This document shows positions 45,475 through 54,939 of a stretch of DNA of 64,000 nt, one piece after another (positions within the stretch are counted from its first letter, which is position 1; every line of letters starts with the position of its first letter). Both the position numbers and the translations under genes were made by a program. Under the pieces are notes generated by a model that saw only the letters and a list, made by a program, of their open reading frames with translations, searched no databases and was not told where the DNA came from. This DNA comes from CAZCFB01 sp964511535 (GTDB lineage: Bacteria > Myxococcota_A > Polyangia > GCA-2747355 > CAZCFB01), in NCBI GenBank assembly GCA_964511535.1, contig CAZEFW010000023.1, positions 8,400 through 72,399 on the forward strand, read 5' to 3'.

Positions 45475-45948
45475 TCAGTCGGAGTGGCGTTTCCCGCCGA
45501 ACTGGACCACCAGCTCGTCGTCGTACATGTCCGAGAAGTGGCCCACGCGCAGGATCATCTCGCGGACCTCGGACTGGTTCAGGTCCTTGGTGGAGCGATC
45601 GGAGATCATGGCGGCGGTGTCGCCCTTGATGCCGAACGCGGCGCCGGACAGGAGCTCGGCGTTGAGCTCCAGCATGCGTCGGAAAAGGCTGAGCTGGTTC
45701 GGTTGGGATTTGGGCAGCTTGAGCACCGGCGAGACCACCTGGATCGAGCCGGATTCGCCCTTCTCATCGGATGGGAGGATGAAGATGAAGACCTCGGCAG
45801 AGCCCTTCATCACGCCCCACGCGTGGCCGTCGCCCTGGTTGTCCAGGCGGCTCTCGTCAGGCTTCAGGCCAAGCTCACGGATCACCGCCTCGACCATCTG
45901 GCAGGCGGCGTTGAGCTCCTTTTTGGCCTTGTTCCCGAAGAAACCCAC
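45475..45948 (-). CDS. YbjN-like protein
   Basis: 157 residues. Mixed alpha/beta chaperone-like fold: WGVMKGSAEVFIFILPS, QVVSPVLKLP, LFRRMLELNAELLSGAAFGIKGD. This matches the YbjN/type III chaperone-like group of unknown role. 16 nt downstream of rpmB. Confidence 0.75.
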   Translation of the reverse strand: MGFFGNKAKKELNAACQMVEAVIRELGLKPDESRLDNQGDGHAWGVMKGSAEVFIFILPSDEKGESGSIQVVSPVLKLPKSQPNQLSLFRRMLELNAELLSGAAFGIKGDTAAMISDRSTKDLNQSEVREMILRVGHFSDMYDDELVVQFGGKRHSD

Positions 45949-45964
45949 GTGGCGGAGCTCGCCC

Positions 45965-46153
45965 CTATCCCTTGACGATCTTGCCGCTGCGGAGGCAGCG
46001 GGTGCAGATGCGCATGCGCACCTTGCGGCCGTTGACCAGGGCCCTGACCCGGCGGAGGTTCGGTTTCTGAACCCGCTTGGACTTGATGTTGGAGTGGCTC
46101 ACGTTATTGGCCACTCTCGGCCCTTTGCCACAGATTTCGCACTTGTAAGCCAT
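45965..46153 (-). CDS. rpmB: 50S ribosomal protein L28
   Basis: 62 residues: MAYKCEICGKGPRVANNVSHSNIKSKR... with zinc-type pairs CEIC and CTRC. Normal length for the family. The Cys-containing form is the zinc-binding type. Confidence 0.97.
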   Translation of the reverse strand: MAYKCEICGKGPRVANNVSHSNIKSKRVQKPNLRRVRALVNGRKVRMRICTRCLRSGKIVKG

Positions 46154-46236
46154 TTTCTTATCCCGTGGTGGTGATGATACAGGTCCGTCTTCGGAGGTGG
46201 ATAGCTATCATATGGCCCCGGGGAGGGCAAGGGTTT

Positions 46237-48789
46237 TTGCGCCTCGCCCTGCCGGCCCTTGCCGTCCTGGTGGGCCTGACTGGCTGCTCCTCTGGATCCG
46301 CCCCGGTTCGGGCTCGTGACGCCGGATCCAGGCATGTCCCGGCGGATGGCGCGTTCACCGGCAGCGCGCCGCCCGCCTGGCTGCGCACGGCCTCCTTGAC
46401 CGGGCGCCTGGCCACCCGGAGCGGCGAGGCCCTGGCGGGCGGGACCGTCACCCTGGAGATGGTCGCCGGCCAGGCCTCGGCCCGCACCGCCGAGGCCAGC
46501 TCCCAAAAGGGGGGGACCTTCAGCTTTCAGGGGCTGCTGCCTGGCGCTTACCGCCTCACCTGCGCTCACCCGGGCAGGGCCGCGCGGCGGCGGGTGATCT
46601 GGCTGGATCCCGGGGGCCGCCGGCTGCCACCGGTGCTGCTGGAGCCGTCTGCCGTGGTGGCGGGCCGGGTGGTCAACGCGGCGGGCAAGCCTGTGGCCGG
46701 GGCGAAGATCCGCGCCCGGCCGCGCCGCGGACCCGCCGCGCCGGGGCTCGAGGTGGTCTCGGGCGAGGACGGCGCCTTCCGCCTGGACAGCCTCTGGCCC
46801 GGTCGGTTCCGGCTGGAGGCCACCGCGCCGGGACACGCGCCCTCGGTTATCTCGGCTGTCACCGCGCCTGCCCGGGATCTGAAGCTGGTGATGACGCGGC
46901 TGTTCGAGCTGAGGGGCGTGATCAGCCCGGTGCCGCCCGGGGGCGGCAAGGTGTCGGTGCACCTGGCGGGGAGCGGCATCTGGCCCCAGCGGCGCGCCAC
47001 GCCCGACAGCAAGGGGGCCTTCACGTTCCCCGCGGTGCCGGCCGGCATCTACGACCTGATGGCCAGCACCGAGCAGGCGCCCTGGATGGCCTCGCCGCCG
47101 CTGACCGGGCTACAGCTGGGGCCGGCGCCGCCAGACCCGGTGGTGCTGGAGATGGGCCAGGCCCAGGCGGTCAGCGGCGTGGTGATGTACGAGGACCGGC
47201 CGGTGCCCGGCGCGGTGGTGGTGCTCGGCGCCGAGACCCTCTCGGTGCTCAGGGCGCGGGTGCAGACCGACGAGCGCGGGCGCTTCTCCATGCCGGCGCT
47301 GCCCCACGGCGAGTACCACCTGGGGGTCTGGGCCAAGGGGTTCTTGCCGATCCCCGAGCAGCCCCTCACCCTGCCGGCCACCCTGCCGCTCAAGCTGCCC
47401 CTGACGCGGGGCGGGACGGTGAGCGGCAAGGTGCTGGACTCGGCCGGGCGCGGCATGGCCGGGGCGGCCATCTGGGTGGTGTACAGGCGGCCGGAGCTGA
47501 AGCCCGGATCCAAGCTGCCCGCCGGCGGGCCCACGGGCGAGCTGGGCGTCATGACCGGCCCGGTGCCGCCCATCCCGCCGCCCGGGACCTGGGCCGGCCG
47601 GGAAGGCGCGGACGAGGCGTTCAACTCGCGCTCCAGCGATGTCTCCGGCGAGGAGGGCACCTTCAAGGTCGCCGGGCTGTGGCCGGGCCGGCTGCGGATC
47701 ATCGCGGACAAGCGCGGCCACATGCAGGTGCGCAGCCCGTGGATCACCCTGGAGGCGGAGGGCGCCGCCGAGCTGGCTCCTCTGGTATTGCAGCGCGCCA
47801 GCGCCCTGGTGGGCAGGGTGCTGGATCGCCGGGGCATGCCGCTGCGGGCGGCGCGCATCCTGGCCACGGCCAGGGACGGGGCGCGGCACCTGGCGCACAG
47901 CGACTTGCAGGGCAACTACCGCATCGACGGCCTGGCCGGGCGGATCACGGTGGACCTGACCCGCGTGGGATTCCTGCCAGCCAGCCACACCGTGCAGATG
48001 GGGGAGGATGGCGCCCGACCGCGGGTGCGGCTCGACGTGGTGATGATGGAGGCGCGCGGCACGGTGACCGGCTTCGTGCTCGATCAGCGCCGGCTGCCCG
48101 TGGCAGGGGTCATGGTGGAGGCCCGGCGGCGCAAGCACGCCGTCTCCGGTGAGACCGGGCGCTCGGGGCGGTTTTCCCTCGACGGGGTGGGGCAAGGTGC
48201 GCTGACGTTGCGGGCGCTCCGGGAGGGGTACCTGCCCCTGGTACGCCAGGGGGTCAAGGCGGGCCAGCAGGTGGAGCTGCGCCTGCAGCCAGCCGCGGCG
48301 CTCACCGGCCAGGTCCGCGACGCCCGAAACGGCGGCGCGGTGAGCGGCTACCAGCTGGTGGAGCCGACGGGGGACGCGGTGCGGCTGCGCAGGCTCTCGC
48401 GCGGGCGGTTTCGCGTCAGCGGGCTGGCGCCGGGCAAGGTGACGCTCGCGGTGACCGCGGCGGGGTACGCCCGGGGCCAGCGGGTGGTGACCCTGCCCGC
48501 GGCGTGGCGCCCGGGTGCGGTGAGCAAGCGGGGCGTGAACATCGAGCTTCAGCGCGCCGGCACCATCCGCGGCAGGGTCATCGACGCCCGCCGGCGCTGG
48601 GTCCGGGGCGCGGAGGTCTCGGCTGGCGGCGTGCTGGGCAAGACCAACAGCAAGGGCTACTTCAAGCTGTCAGGCGTGCCCGAGGGGAGCCAGGTGGTGA
48701 AGGTCACCGCCGGGAAGAAGACCGTCACGACGGATCCGCAGGTGGTGCGCTACGGCGAGGTGAGGTGGGTGAGGGTGGAGGTGCGGTAA
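46237..48789 (+). CDS. Lipoprotein with about nine carboxypeptidase-regulatory-like repeats
   Basis: 850 residues from the TTG at 46237, which gives a standard lipoprotein signal (RLALPALAVLVGLTGC) and room for a promoter. GTG 46165 and ATG 46174 would put the gene 12-21 nt from the rpmB start. The mature protein is made of beta-sandwich repeats, each starting like LTGRLATRSGEALAG, VAGRVVNAAGKPVAG, VSGVVMYEDRPVPG, VSGKVLDSAGRGMAG, LVGRVLDRRGMPL, VTGFVLDQRRLPVAG, LTGQVRDARNGGAVSG, IRGRVIDARRRWVRG. Probably a long rod at the cell surface. Confidence 0.85.
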   Translation: MRLALPALAVLVGLTGCSSGSAPVRARDAGSRHVPADGAFTGSAPPAWLRTASLTGRLATRSGEALAGGTVTLEMVAGQASARTAEASSQKGGTFSFQGLLPGAYRLTCAHPGRAARRRVIWLDPGGRRLPPVLLEPSAVVAGRVVNAAGKPVAGAKIRARPRRGPAAPGLEVVSGEDGAFRLDSLWPGRFRLEATAPGHAPSVISAVTAPARDLKLVMTRLFELRGVISPVPPGGGKVSVHLAGSGIWPQRRATPDSKGAFTFPAVPAGIYDLMASTEQAPWMASPPLTGLQLGPAPPDPVVLEMGQAQAVSGVVMYEDRPVPGAVVVLGAETLSVLRARVQTDERGRFSMPALPHGEYHLGVWAKGFLPIPEQPLTLPATLPLKLPLTRGGTVSGKVLDSAGRGMAGAAIWVVYRRPELKPGSKLPAGGPTGELGVMTGPVPPIPPPGTWAGREGADEAFNSRSSDVSGEEGTFKVAGLWPGRLRIIADKRGHMQVRSPWITLEAEGAAELAPLVLQRASALVGRVLDRRGMPLRAARILATARDGARHLAHSDLQGNYRIDGLAGRITVDLTRVGFLPASHTVQMGEDGARPRVRLDVVMMEARGTVTGFVLDQRRLPVAGVMVEARRRKHAVSGETGRSGRFSLDGVGQGALTLRALREGYLPLVRQGVKAGQQVELRLQPAAALTGQVRDARNGGAVSGYQLVEPTGDAVRLRRLSRGRFRVSGLAPGKVTLAVTAAGYARGQRVVTLPAAWRPGAVSKRGVNIELQRAGTIRGRVIDARRRWVRGAEVSAGGVLGKTNSKGYFKLSGVPEGSQVVKVTAGKKTVTTDPQVVRYGEVRWVRVEVR

Positions 48790-48805
48790 GGCCGGCAATC
48801 CGTTC

Positions 48806-48864
48806 TGGCATTCCGGCGTTCTGGCATTCTGGCACTCTGGCATTGCAGCGGCCAGCGGCCGCTG

Positions 48865-48865
<1 letters not shown>
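48806..48865. repeat. TGGCATTC octamer array plus hairpin (reverse GAATGCCA module)
   Basis: TGGCATTC, CGGCGTTC, TGGCATTC, TGGCACTC, TGGCATTG (48806-48845), then hairpin GCGGCC-AGC-GGCCGC (48848-48862). TGGCATTC is the reverse complement of GAATGCCA, the word used at 7313 and 59290. In reverse the order hairpin-then-array is the same. It lies at the 3' end of pilC. Confidence 0.85.
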
Positions 48866-50073
<1,208 letters not shown>

Positions 50074-50094
50074 GTTTCCTCTTGGGTCTCCTCG

Positions 50095-51051
50095 CTACTT
50101 CAGATTCTCAGGATAAACCCTTTCCTCTATTCGGTCCATTAACAGACCACTGATGTTGATGCCATAAGCTGAGTCCAGCTCCCGAACGCAGGTCGGGCTG
50201 GTGACATTCACCTCTGTGAGGTAATCGCCAATGATATCGAGCCCGACGAAGAGCAGCCCTTCAGCCTTCAGCGCGGGCGCCAGCTGCTGGCAGATCCAGC
50301 GCTCGCGATCCCCGAGCTCCATGGGCACCCCCTTGCCCCCGGCGGCCAGGTTGCCACGGGACTCCCCGGCGAGCGGGACCCGGGCCAGCATGTAGGGCAC
50401 CGGCTCGCCGTCCACCACCAGCACGCGCTTGTCGCCCTGGTCGATCTCGGGCAGGAACCGCTGGGCCATGGCGTACCGCGTGCCGTTGTCGGTGAGGGTC
50501 TCCATGGCCACGTTGGTGTTCGGGTCCCCCCGCGCGATGCGAAAGATGCCCACGCCCCCCATGCCGTCCAGCGGCTTGAGGATCACCTCGCCCTGCTCCT
50601 CGAGGAACGCCCGCATCTCGGAGGCGCGGCGGGTCACCAGGGTGGGCGGGGTGCACTGGGGGAAGCGCGCGGTGTAGAGCTTCTCGTTGGCGTCCCGCAG
50701 GGCGCCTGTGCGGTTGACCACCAGGGTCCCTTGCTGCTCCGCCAGGGCCAGGATGTGGGTGGAGAACACATACTGCATGTCGAAGGGCGGGTCCTTGCGC
50801 ATCAGGATGGCATCGAACCAGGTCAGCTCCCGCTCCTCGGGTTCGCCAAGCTCGAACCAGCGCTCCGTGTCGTCCCACACCTCGAGCGGGCGCATGGTGG
50901 CCTCGGGCCGGCCGTCCCTCACGCGCAGGTCCGCCTGCTCCATGTAGCGCAGCTCGTAGCCGCGCGCCTGGGCCTCCAGCAGCATGGCGAAGGTGGTGTC
51001 CTTGTAGGTCTTGATGGTGGCGATGGGGTCCATCACCATGCCGAGCTTCAT
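50095..51051 (-). CDS. gshB: Glutathione synthetase
   Basis: 318 residues from the ATG at 51051 (AGGAG 8 nt upstream). ATP-grasp: KLGMVMDPIATIKTYKDTTFAML, FDAILMRKDPPFDMQYVFSTHIL, GEVILKPLDGMGGVGIFRI, GDYLTEVNVTSPTCVREL. Completes glutathione from gamma-glutamylcysteine. No gshA seen. Divergent from the proline dehydrogenase. Confidence 0.96.
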   Translation of the reverse strand: MKLGMVMDPIATIKTYKDTTFAMLLEAQARGYELRYMEQADLRVRDGRPEATMRPLEVWDDTERWFELGEPEERELTWFDAILMRKDPPFDMQYVFSTHILALAEQQGTLVVNRTGALRDANEKLYTARFPQCTPPTLVTRRASEMRAFLEEQGEVILKPLDGMGGVGIFRIARGDPNTNVAMETLTDNGTRYAMAQRFLPEIDQGDKRVLVVDGEPVPYMLARVPLAGESRGNLAAGGKGVPMELGDRERWICQQLAPALKAEGLLFVGLDIIGDYLTEVNVTSPTCVRELDSAYGINISGLLMDRIEERVYPENLK

Positions 51052-51168
51052 GGCCAGGCTCCTCGTCAGCTTGATATCCCCCCCAGTGGGGCCATATTTA
51101 TCTTCGGAGAATAGAGGATAGCCGTTCGGCACCGGCATCCAAACCCTTTTGCACCCGGTCCGCCTTTC

Positions 51169-52074
51169 ATGAACCTGTTCGACGCCCTGGTCCGCCTGAG
51201 TCTGCCCCTGGTTCCGCGCTTCATCGTCAAGCGTGTGGCCGCGCCGTATGTGGCGGGTGAGACCCTGGAGCAGGCGGTGCAGGTGGTGCGCGCGCTGAAC
51301 GACGAGGGGGCCATGGCCACGGTGGACTACCTGGGCGAGGCGGTCACCGAGCCCTCCCGGGTGGACGCCGCGGTGCAGGAGTACCTGCGCCTGCTGGACG
51401 CCATCGCCCGGCATGACCTGCGCAGCAACGTCTCGCTCAAGCCCACCATGATGGGGCTCGGGCTGGACGAGGGGCTGTTCAGCCGCAGCGTCCAGGCAGT
51501 GACGGACCGGGCGCGCGAGCTGGGAAACTTCGTCCGCATGGACATGGAAGATCACCCCACGGTCGCGGCCACGCTGGGGCTGTACCGCGAGCTGCGCAAG
51601 GAGGCGAGCAACGTCGGGGTGGTGCTGCAGAGCATGCTGCGGCGGACCCTGTCCGACGCCGCGGGGCTGCTGGAGCTGCGGCCCAACGTGCGGCTGGTCA
51701 AGGGGATCTACCGCGAACCGCGCCAGGTGGCGTGGCAGGACCCGCACACCATTCGCGAGAGCTTCGTGCACCTGCTGGAGGTGCTGCTGCGCGGCGGCGC
51801 CTACGTGGGCATCGCCACCCACGACGAGCACCTGGTGTGGGCCGCGCAGGCCGTGATCCACAAGCTGGGGGTGGGGCGGGACCGCTACGAGTTCCAGATG
51901 CTGCTCGGGGTGGAGCCGACCCTCCGGCGGGTCCTGCTCTCGGAGGGGCACCCGCTGCGGGTCTATGTACCGTACGGCCAGGACTGGTACGCCTATTCGG
52001 TGAGGCGGCTGCGCGAGAACCCGTCGGTGGCCTGGCATGTGCTGCGGGCGCTGCTGCGAGGGGAGCGAGGCTGA
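51169..52074 (+). CDS. putB: Proline dehydrogenase
   Basis: 301 residues, stand-alone PRODH barrel. DYLGEAVTEPSRV, SLKPTMMGLGLD, DMEDH, VRLVKGIYREP, THDE and the C-terminal YEFQMLLGV and VYVPYGQDWYAYSVRRLRENP, where the paired Arg and Glu/Asn bind proline. Feeds electrons from proline to FAD and quinone. Confidence 0.95.
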   Translation: MNLFDALVRLSLPLVPRFIVKRVAAPYVAGETLEQAVQVVRALNDEGAMATVDYLGEAVTEPSRVDAAVQEYLRLLDAIARHDLRSNVSLKPTMMGLGLDEGLFSRSVQAVTDRARELGNFVRMDMEDHPTVAATLGLYRELRKEASNVGVVLQSMLRRTLSDAAGLLELRPNVRLVKGIYREPRQVAWQDPHTIRESFVHLLEVLLRGGAYVGIATHDEHLVWAAQAVIHKLGVGRDRYEFQMLLGVEPTLRRVLLSEGHPLRVYVPYGQDWYAYSVRRLRENPSVAWHVLRALLRGERG

Positions 52075-52133
52075 TTTTTCGCGCCCCGCGGGTGGAATGC
52101 TAGGCTTGCTGGGCGACGAGCACGAGAGGTTTC

Positions 52134-53852
52134 ATGGAGCGAGCCTGTATCTGTGTTGAAAACAAGGACGGCAAGAAGGACAGCGCCGAGTTCGAGGACT
52201 ACCTGTCCATCGGACGAAGTCAGGGCAACCTGCTGCAGATCAAGGAGGTGCAGGCCTCGCGGTTCCACGCCGAGATCGTGCGCAAGGACGACGCCTACTG
52301 GCTGCGGGATCTGCACAGCACCTGGGGCACCCTGATGGACGGCGCGCCCATCAACGCGCTGCGGCTCAAGCCGGGCGACCGCTTCACCATCGGCGAATCG
52401 CGGCTGACCTTCGAGCTGGTGGACCCCGAGTCGGAGTTCGAAAAAGAGGACACCGTCACCCGCATCACCTTCGGCGACACCGCGCTCAACGCGGTGGGCA
52501 CCAGCCAGATCACCCCCGACGTGGACGAGCCGACCCCCGTGGGCTCCGAGCCGGTGCCGGAGCTGTTCACCCAGCTGGCTCACCTGCGCAAGCGCTACCG
52601 TATGCTGCACCAGGCGAACCACCTGATCAGCGGCGAGGACCCGCCGGCGGCTGTGTACAGCGCCATCCTGGAGATGCTGTTCGAGGTGGTGCCAGCGGAT
52701 CGCGGCGTCATCCTGGCCAAGGACCCGGCGGCCAACAAGCTGGTGGTCATGGCTTCGCGCACGCGCAAGAGCGGCATCGAGCTGAAGAACGTCGAGATGA
52801 GCACCACCCTGCTCAAGCACGCCCGGGAGCAGCGGGTGGCGGTGCTCACCCGGGACGCCATGGAGGAGGGCTTCGACGCCAAGAGCAGCATCTTCCAGCA
52901 GCAGATCCGCTCGGCAATCTGCGCGCCGCTCATGTTCCGCGGCGGCGGGGTGCTCGGGTTCATCTACCTCGACACCCTCGGCACCATCAAGCCGTTCGAC
53001 AAGGAGATGCTCGACCTGGTCTCGGCGGTGGCCGGGCCGGCTGGCGTGGCGGTGAAGAACGCCATCTACACCGAGCGGCTGCGCCGCAAGCAGGAGGAGC
53101 TCCAGCGCAGCCACCTGGCGACGCTGTCCGTGATCACCAGCGCGCTGGAGGCCAGGGATCGATACACCGTGGGTCACGCCCAGCGGGTCAGCAGCCTCGG
53201 CATGGCCATCGCGGATCAGCTGGGGTGGACGGCGGAGCGACGGCGGCAGCTGGAGATCGGCGGGCTGCTGCACGACGTGGGCAAGGTGGGCATCCGGGAC
53301 GCCATCCTGGGCAAGCCGGGGCAGCTGTCCGAGGACGAGCACCGCGTGATGCGGCTGCACCCTGACATCGGCGCGCGCATCCTGCGGGACGTGCCCGATC
53401 TGAAGCAGGTGATCCCCTATGTGCTGTGTCACCACGAGCGCTGGGACGGCAAGGGGTACCCCCAGAAGCTGGCCGGGGAGCAGATCCCGGAGGAGGGGCG
53501 CCTGCTGGCGGTGGCCGACGCCTTCGACGCCATGACCAGCAAGCGGGTCTACCGCGAGCCCATCGAGCCGGAGGAGGCGCTGAGGGTGGTGCAGACCTGC
53601 TCGGGGGACCAGTTCGACCCGGTGATGGTGGAGGCCTTCGAGGCGGCCTACGAGGCGGGCTCGATCCTGAGCGTGCTGGCCAGGAGCAAGGACCTGGAGT
53701 CGCGCCAGGTGCTGTGCCCCATCTGCTCCACCTACCTCGGCATGAAGGGCGAGGTGGCCACGAATGACCAGCTCGACTGCCCCGTGTGCGACCGGCGGTT
53801 CAGGATGACTGACGAGCACCAGGCGGTGCTGGATACGATCCGGCCGAAGTGA
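52134..53852 (+). CDS. FHA-GAF-HD-GYP protein with C-terminal zinc ribbon
   Basis: 572 residues. FHA domain about 20-100 (LSIGRS, ASRFHAEIV, LRDLHSTWGTLMDG) for phospho-Thr binding; GAF about 165-320; HD-GYP about 325-510 with LLHDVGKVGIRDAI and HHERWDGKGYP; last 50 residues carry CPIC and CPVC pairs. It would connect Ser/Thr kinase signalling (a Hanks kinase is at 28371-30065) with c-di-GMP breakdown. GAGAGG upstream. Confidence 0.93.
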   Translation: MERACICVENKDGKKDSAEFEDYLSIGRSQGNLLQIKEVQASRFHAEIVRKDDAYWLRDLHSTWGTLMDGAPINALRLKPGDRFTIGESRLTFELVDPESEFEKEDTVTRITFGDTALNAVGTSQITPDVDEPTPVGSEPVPELFTQLAHLRKRYRMLHQANHLISGEDPPAAVYSAILEMLFEVVPADRGVILAKDPAANKLVVMASRTRKSGIELKNVEMSTTLLKHAREQRVAVLTRDAMEEGFDAKSSIFQQQIRSAICAPLMFRGGGVLGFIYLDTLGTIKPFDKEMLDLVSAVAGPAGVAVKNAIYTERLRRKQEELQRSHLATLSVITSALEARDRYTVGHAQRVSSLGMAIADQLGWTAERRRQLEIGGLLHDVGKVGIRDAILGKPGQLSEDEHRVMRLHPDIGARILRDVPDLKQVIPYVLCHHERWDGKGYPQKLAGEQIPEEGRLLAVADAFDAMTSKRVYREPIEPEEALRVVQTCSGDQFDPVMVEAFEAAYEAGSILSVLARSKDLESRQVLCPICSTYLGMKGEVATNDQLDCPVCDRRFRMTDEHQAVLDTIRPK

Positions 53853-53910
53853 CAGCGGCCTTCGGCCGCTGAATGACAAAACGACGAAACGACGAAATGA
53901 CAGAATGTCT
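53853..53910. repeat. Hairpin CAGCGGCC-TTC-GGCCGCTG followed by AAATGACA/AAACGACG octamers
   Basis: Perfect hairpin starts at the base after the FHA gene stop (53853-53871), loop TTC closed by C-G as in UUCG tetraloops. Then GAATGACA, AAACGACG, AAACGACG, AAATGACA, GAATGTCT (53871-53910). Same hairpin-then-octamer order as at 7298. Confidence 0.85.
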
Positions 53911-53924
53911 AGCCGTCTGATGGC

Positions 53925-54257
53925 TCAGGCGGGCTGACGCTCGGCTCGGCGCAGGATCAGGATCACCAGGCCGGTCTCGTACAGCTCCTCGGCCAGAAAA
54001 GCGATGCCGAACCAGACGAGCGCCTGCGACGACCCGACGATTCCCCCGGCGATGACCAGCAGGGCCGCGGCGGCGATGAGCGACCGGCCCCCGCGGACCA
54101 GCAGCAGGGGCGCGTGATCTTCTTCGCGCTGGCGCAGGGCGGCGGCCACCCGGGGGGTGCCGTGTACGGCCAGCAGCGCGGCCAGCAGCGCCAGGGCCAT
54201 GGGGAGCAGCAGGTCGAACGCCGCCGGCGTCGTCGAGGTCAGCGTGAGCGCGTCCAT
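53925..54257 (-). CDS. Small membrane protein
   Basis: 110 residues from ATG 54257 (GGAGG 5 nt upstream). Three hydrophobic segments: FDLLLPMALALLAALLAV, SLIAAAALLVIAGGIVG, ALVWFGIAFLAEELYETGLVILIL. No family recognised. The motif at 54285-54302 lies 28-45 nt upstream. Confidence 0.7.
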   Translation of the reverse strand: MDALTLTSTTPAAFDLLLPMALALLAALLAVHGTPRVAAALRQREEDHAPLLLVRGGRSLIAAAALLVIAGGIVGSSQALVWFGIAFLAEELYETGLVILILRRAERQPA

Positions 54258-54284
54258 CGGCACCTCCAGGAGCCTCTCCGTGGG

Positions 54285-54302
54285 CTCTTTATAAAGGGTG
54301 AC
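54285..54302. promoter_or_regulatory. Second copy of CTCTTTATAAAGGGTGAC motif
   Basis: 16 of 18 bases equal those at 13501-13518; core CTTTATAAAG is a perfect palindrome. Both copies lie in the same orientation upstream of minus-strand membrane-protein genes. Could be an operator. Confidence 0.45.
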
Positions 54303-54522
54303 GCGGACGCGCCGGGGGGGCCATAACCTCGCAGGTCATGGCGGACGGAGCAGAAGGCATTCCTGGGAACGTCGATGGGTAGCCTGGCGAAGTAGAGGCG
54401 CTGCTGTTCGGGCCGCCGCCGGGGGAACTCCCCGCCGAGAAGGGGTCTGGTATCATCCGGATCAACTCATCGAGCCAAATAAGAACGGGGGGCGGCATCG
54501 TGACCCCCGGGGAGCGTTGCCC

Positions 54523-54921
54523 ATGACTCAGGACGCGGACAGGCAGCGGCGGGCCAGGCGCAGGAACCTGCTGGCCGGCGTGGTCGCCGGGCTGATCATC
54601 GCCTCGGTGGCGGTGGCCACCGCCAAGACGACGTTCAAGAAGATGGTGGCTGGCAAGGCTGCCACCGCGGCGGACGTTAACCAGGCGCACCAGGACCTGG
54701 CCGGCGCCATCGACAAGCTGGCGGCCAAGGTGGCCAAGGCCGAGGGCGCCGCCGAGTGCCCGCCCGGCTACGCCCGGGACACCAAGGCCAGCGGCATCCC
54801 CGCCGCTCCTCATCGCGGGGGAAGCGCCACCTGGGGCGCCGCAAGCGGGGTGTTCACAATCAGTCTGGTCGACTCGCCCACCAAGTGGTGGGCCTTCCTC
54901 GGCGTGCGCTGCTGCCGCTAA
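54523..54921 (+). CDS. Single-TM exported protein with short coiled coil
   Basis: 132 residues from ATG 54523 (GGGGAG about 8 nt upstream). Basic N-terminus, one membrane helix (LLAGVVAGLIIASVAVATA), FKKMVAGKAATAADVNQAHQDLAGAIDKLAAKV coiled-coil-like part seen in several exported proteins, then CPPGYARDT and a CC pair at the end. Function unknown. 18 nt before the NHL lipoprotein. Confidence 0.65.
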   Translation: MTQDADRQRRARRRNLLAGVVAGLIIASVAVATAKTTFKKMVAGKAATAADVNQAHQDLAGAIDKLAAKVAKAEGAAECPPGYARDTKASGIPAAPHRGGSATWGAASGVFTISLVDSPTKWWAFLGVRCCR

Positions 54922-54939
54922 GACAGAACGAGGAGAACG

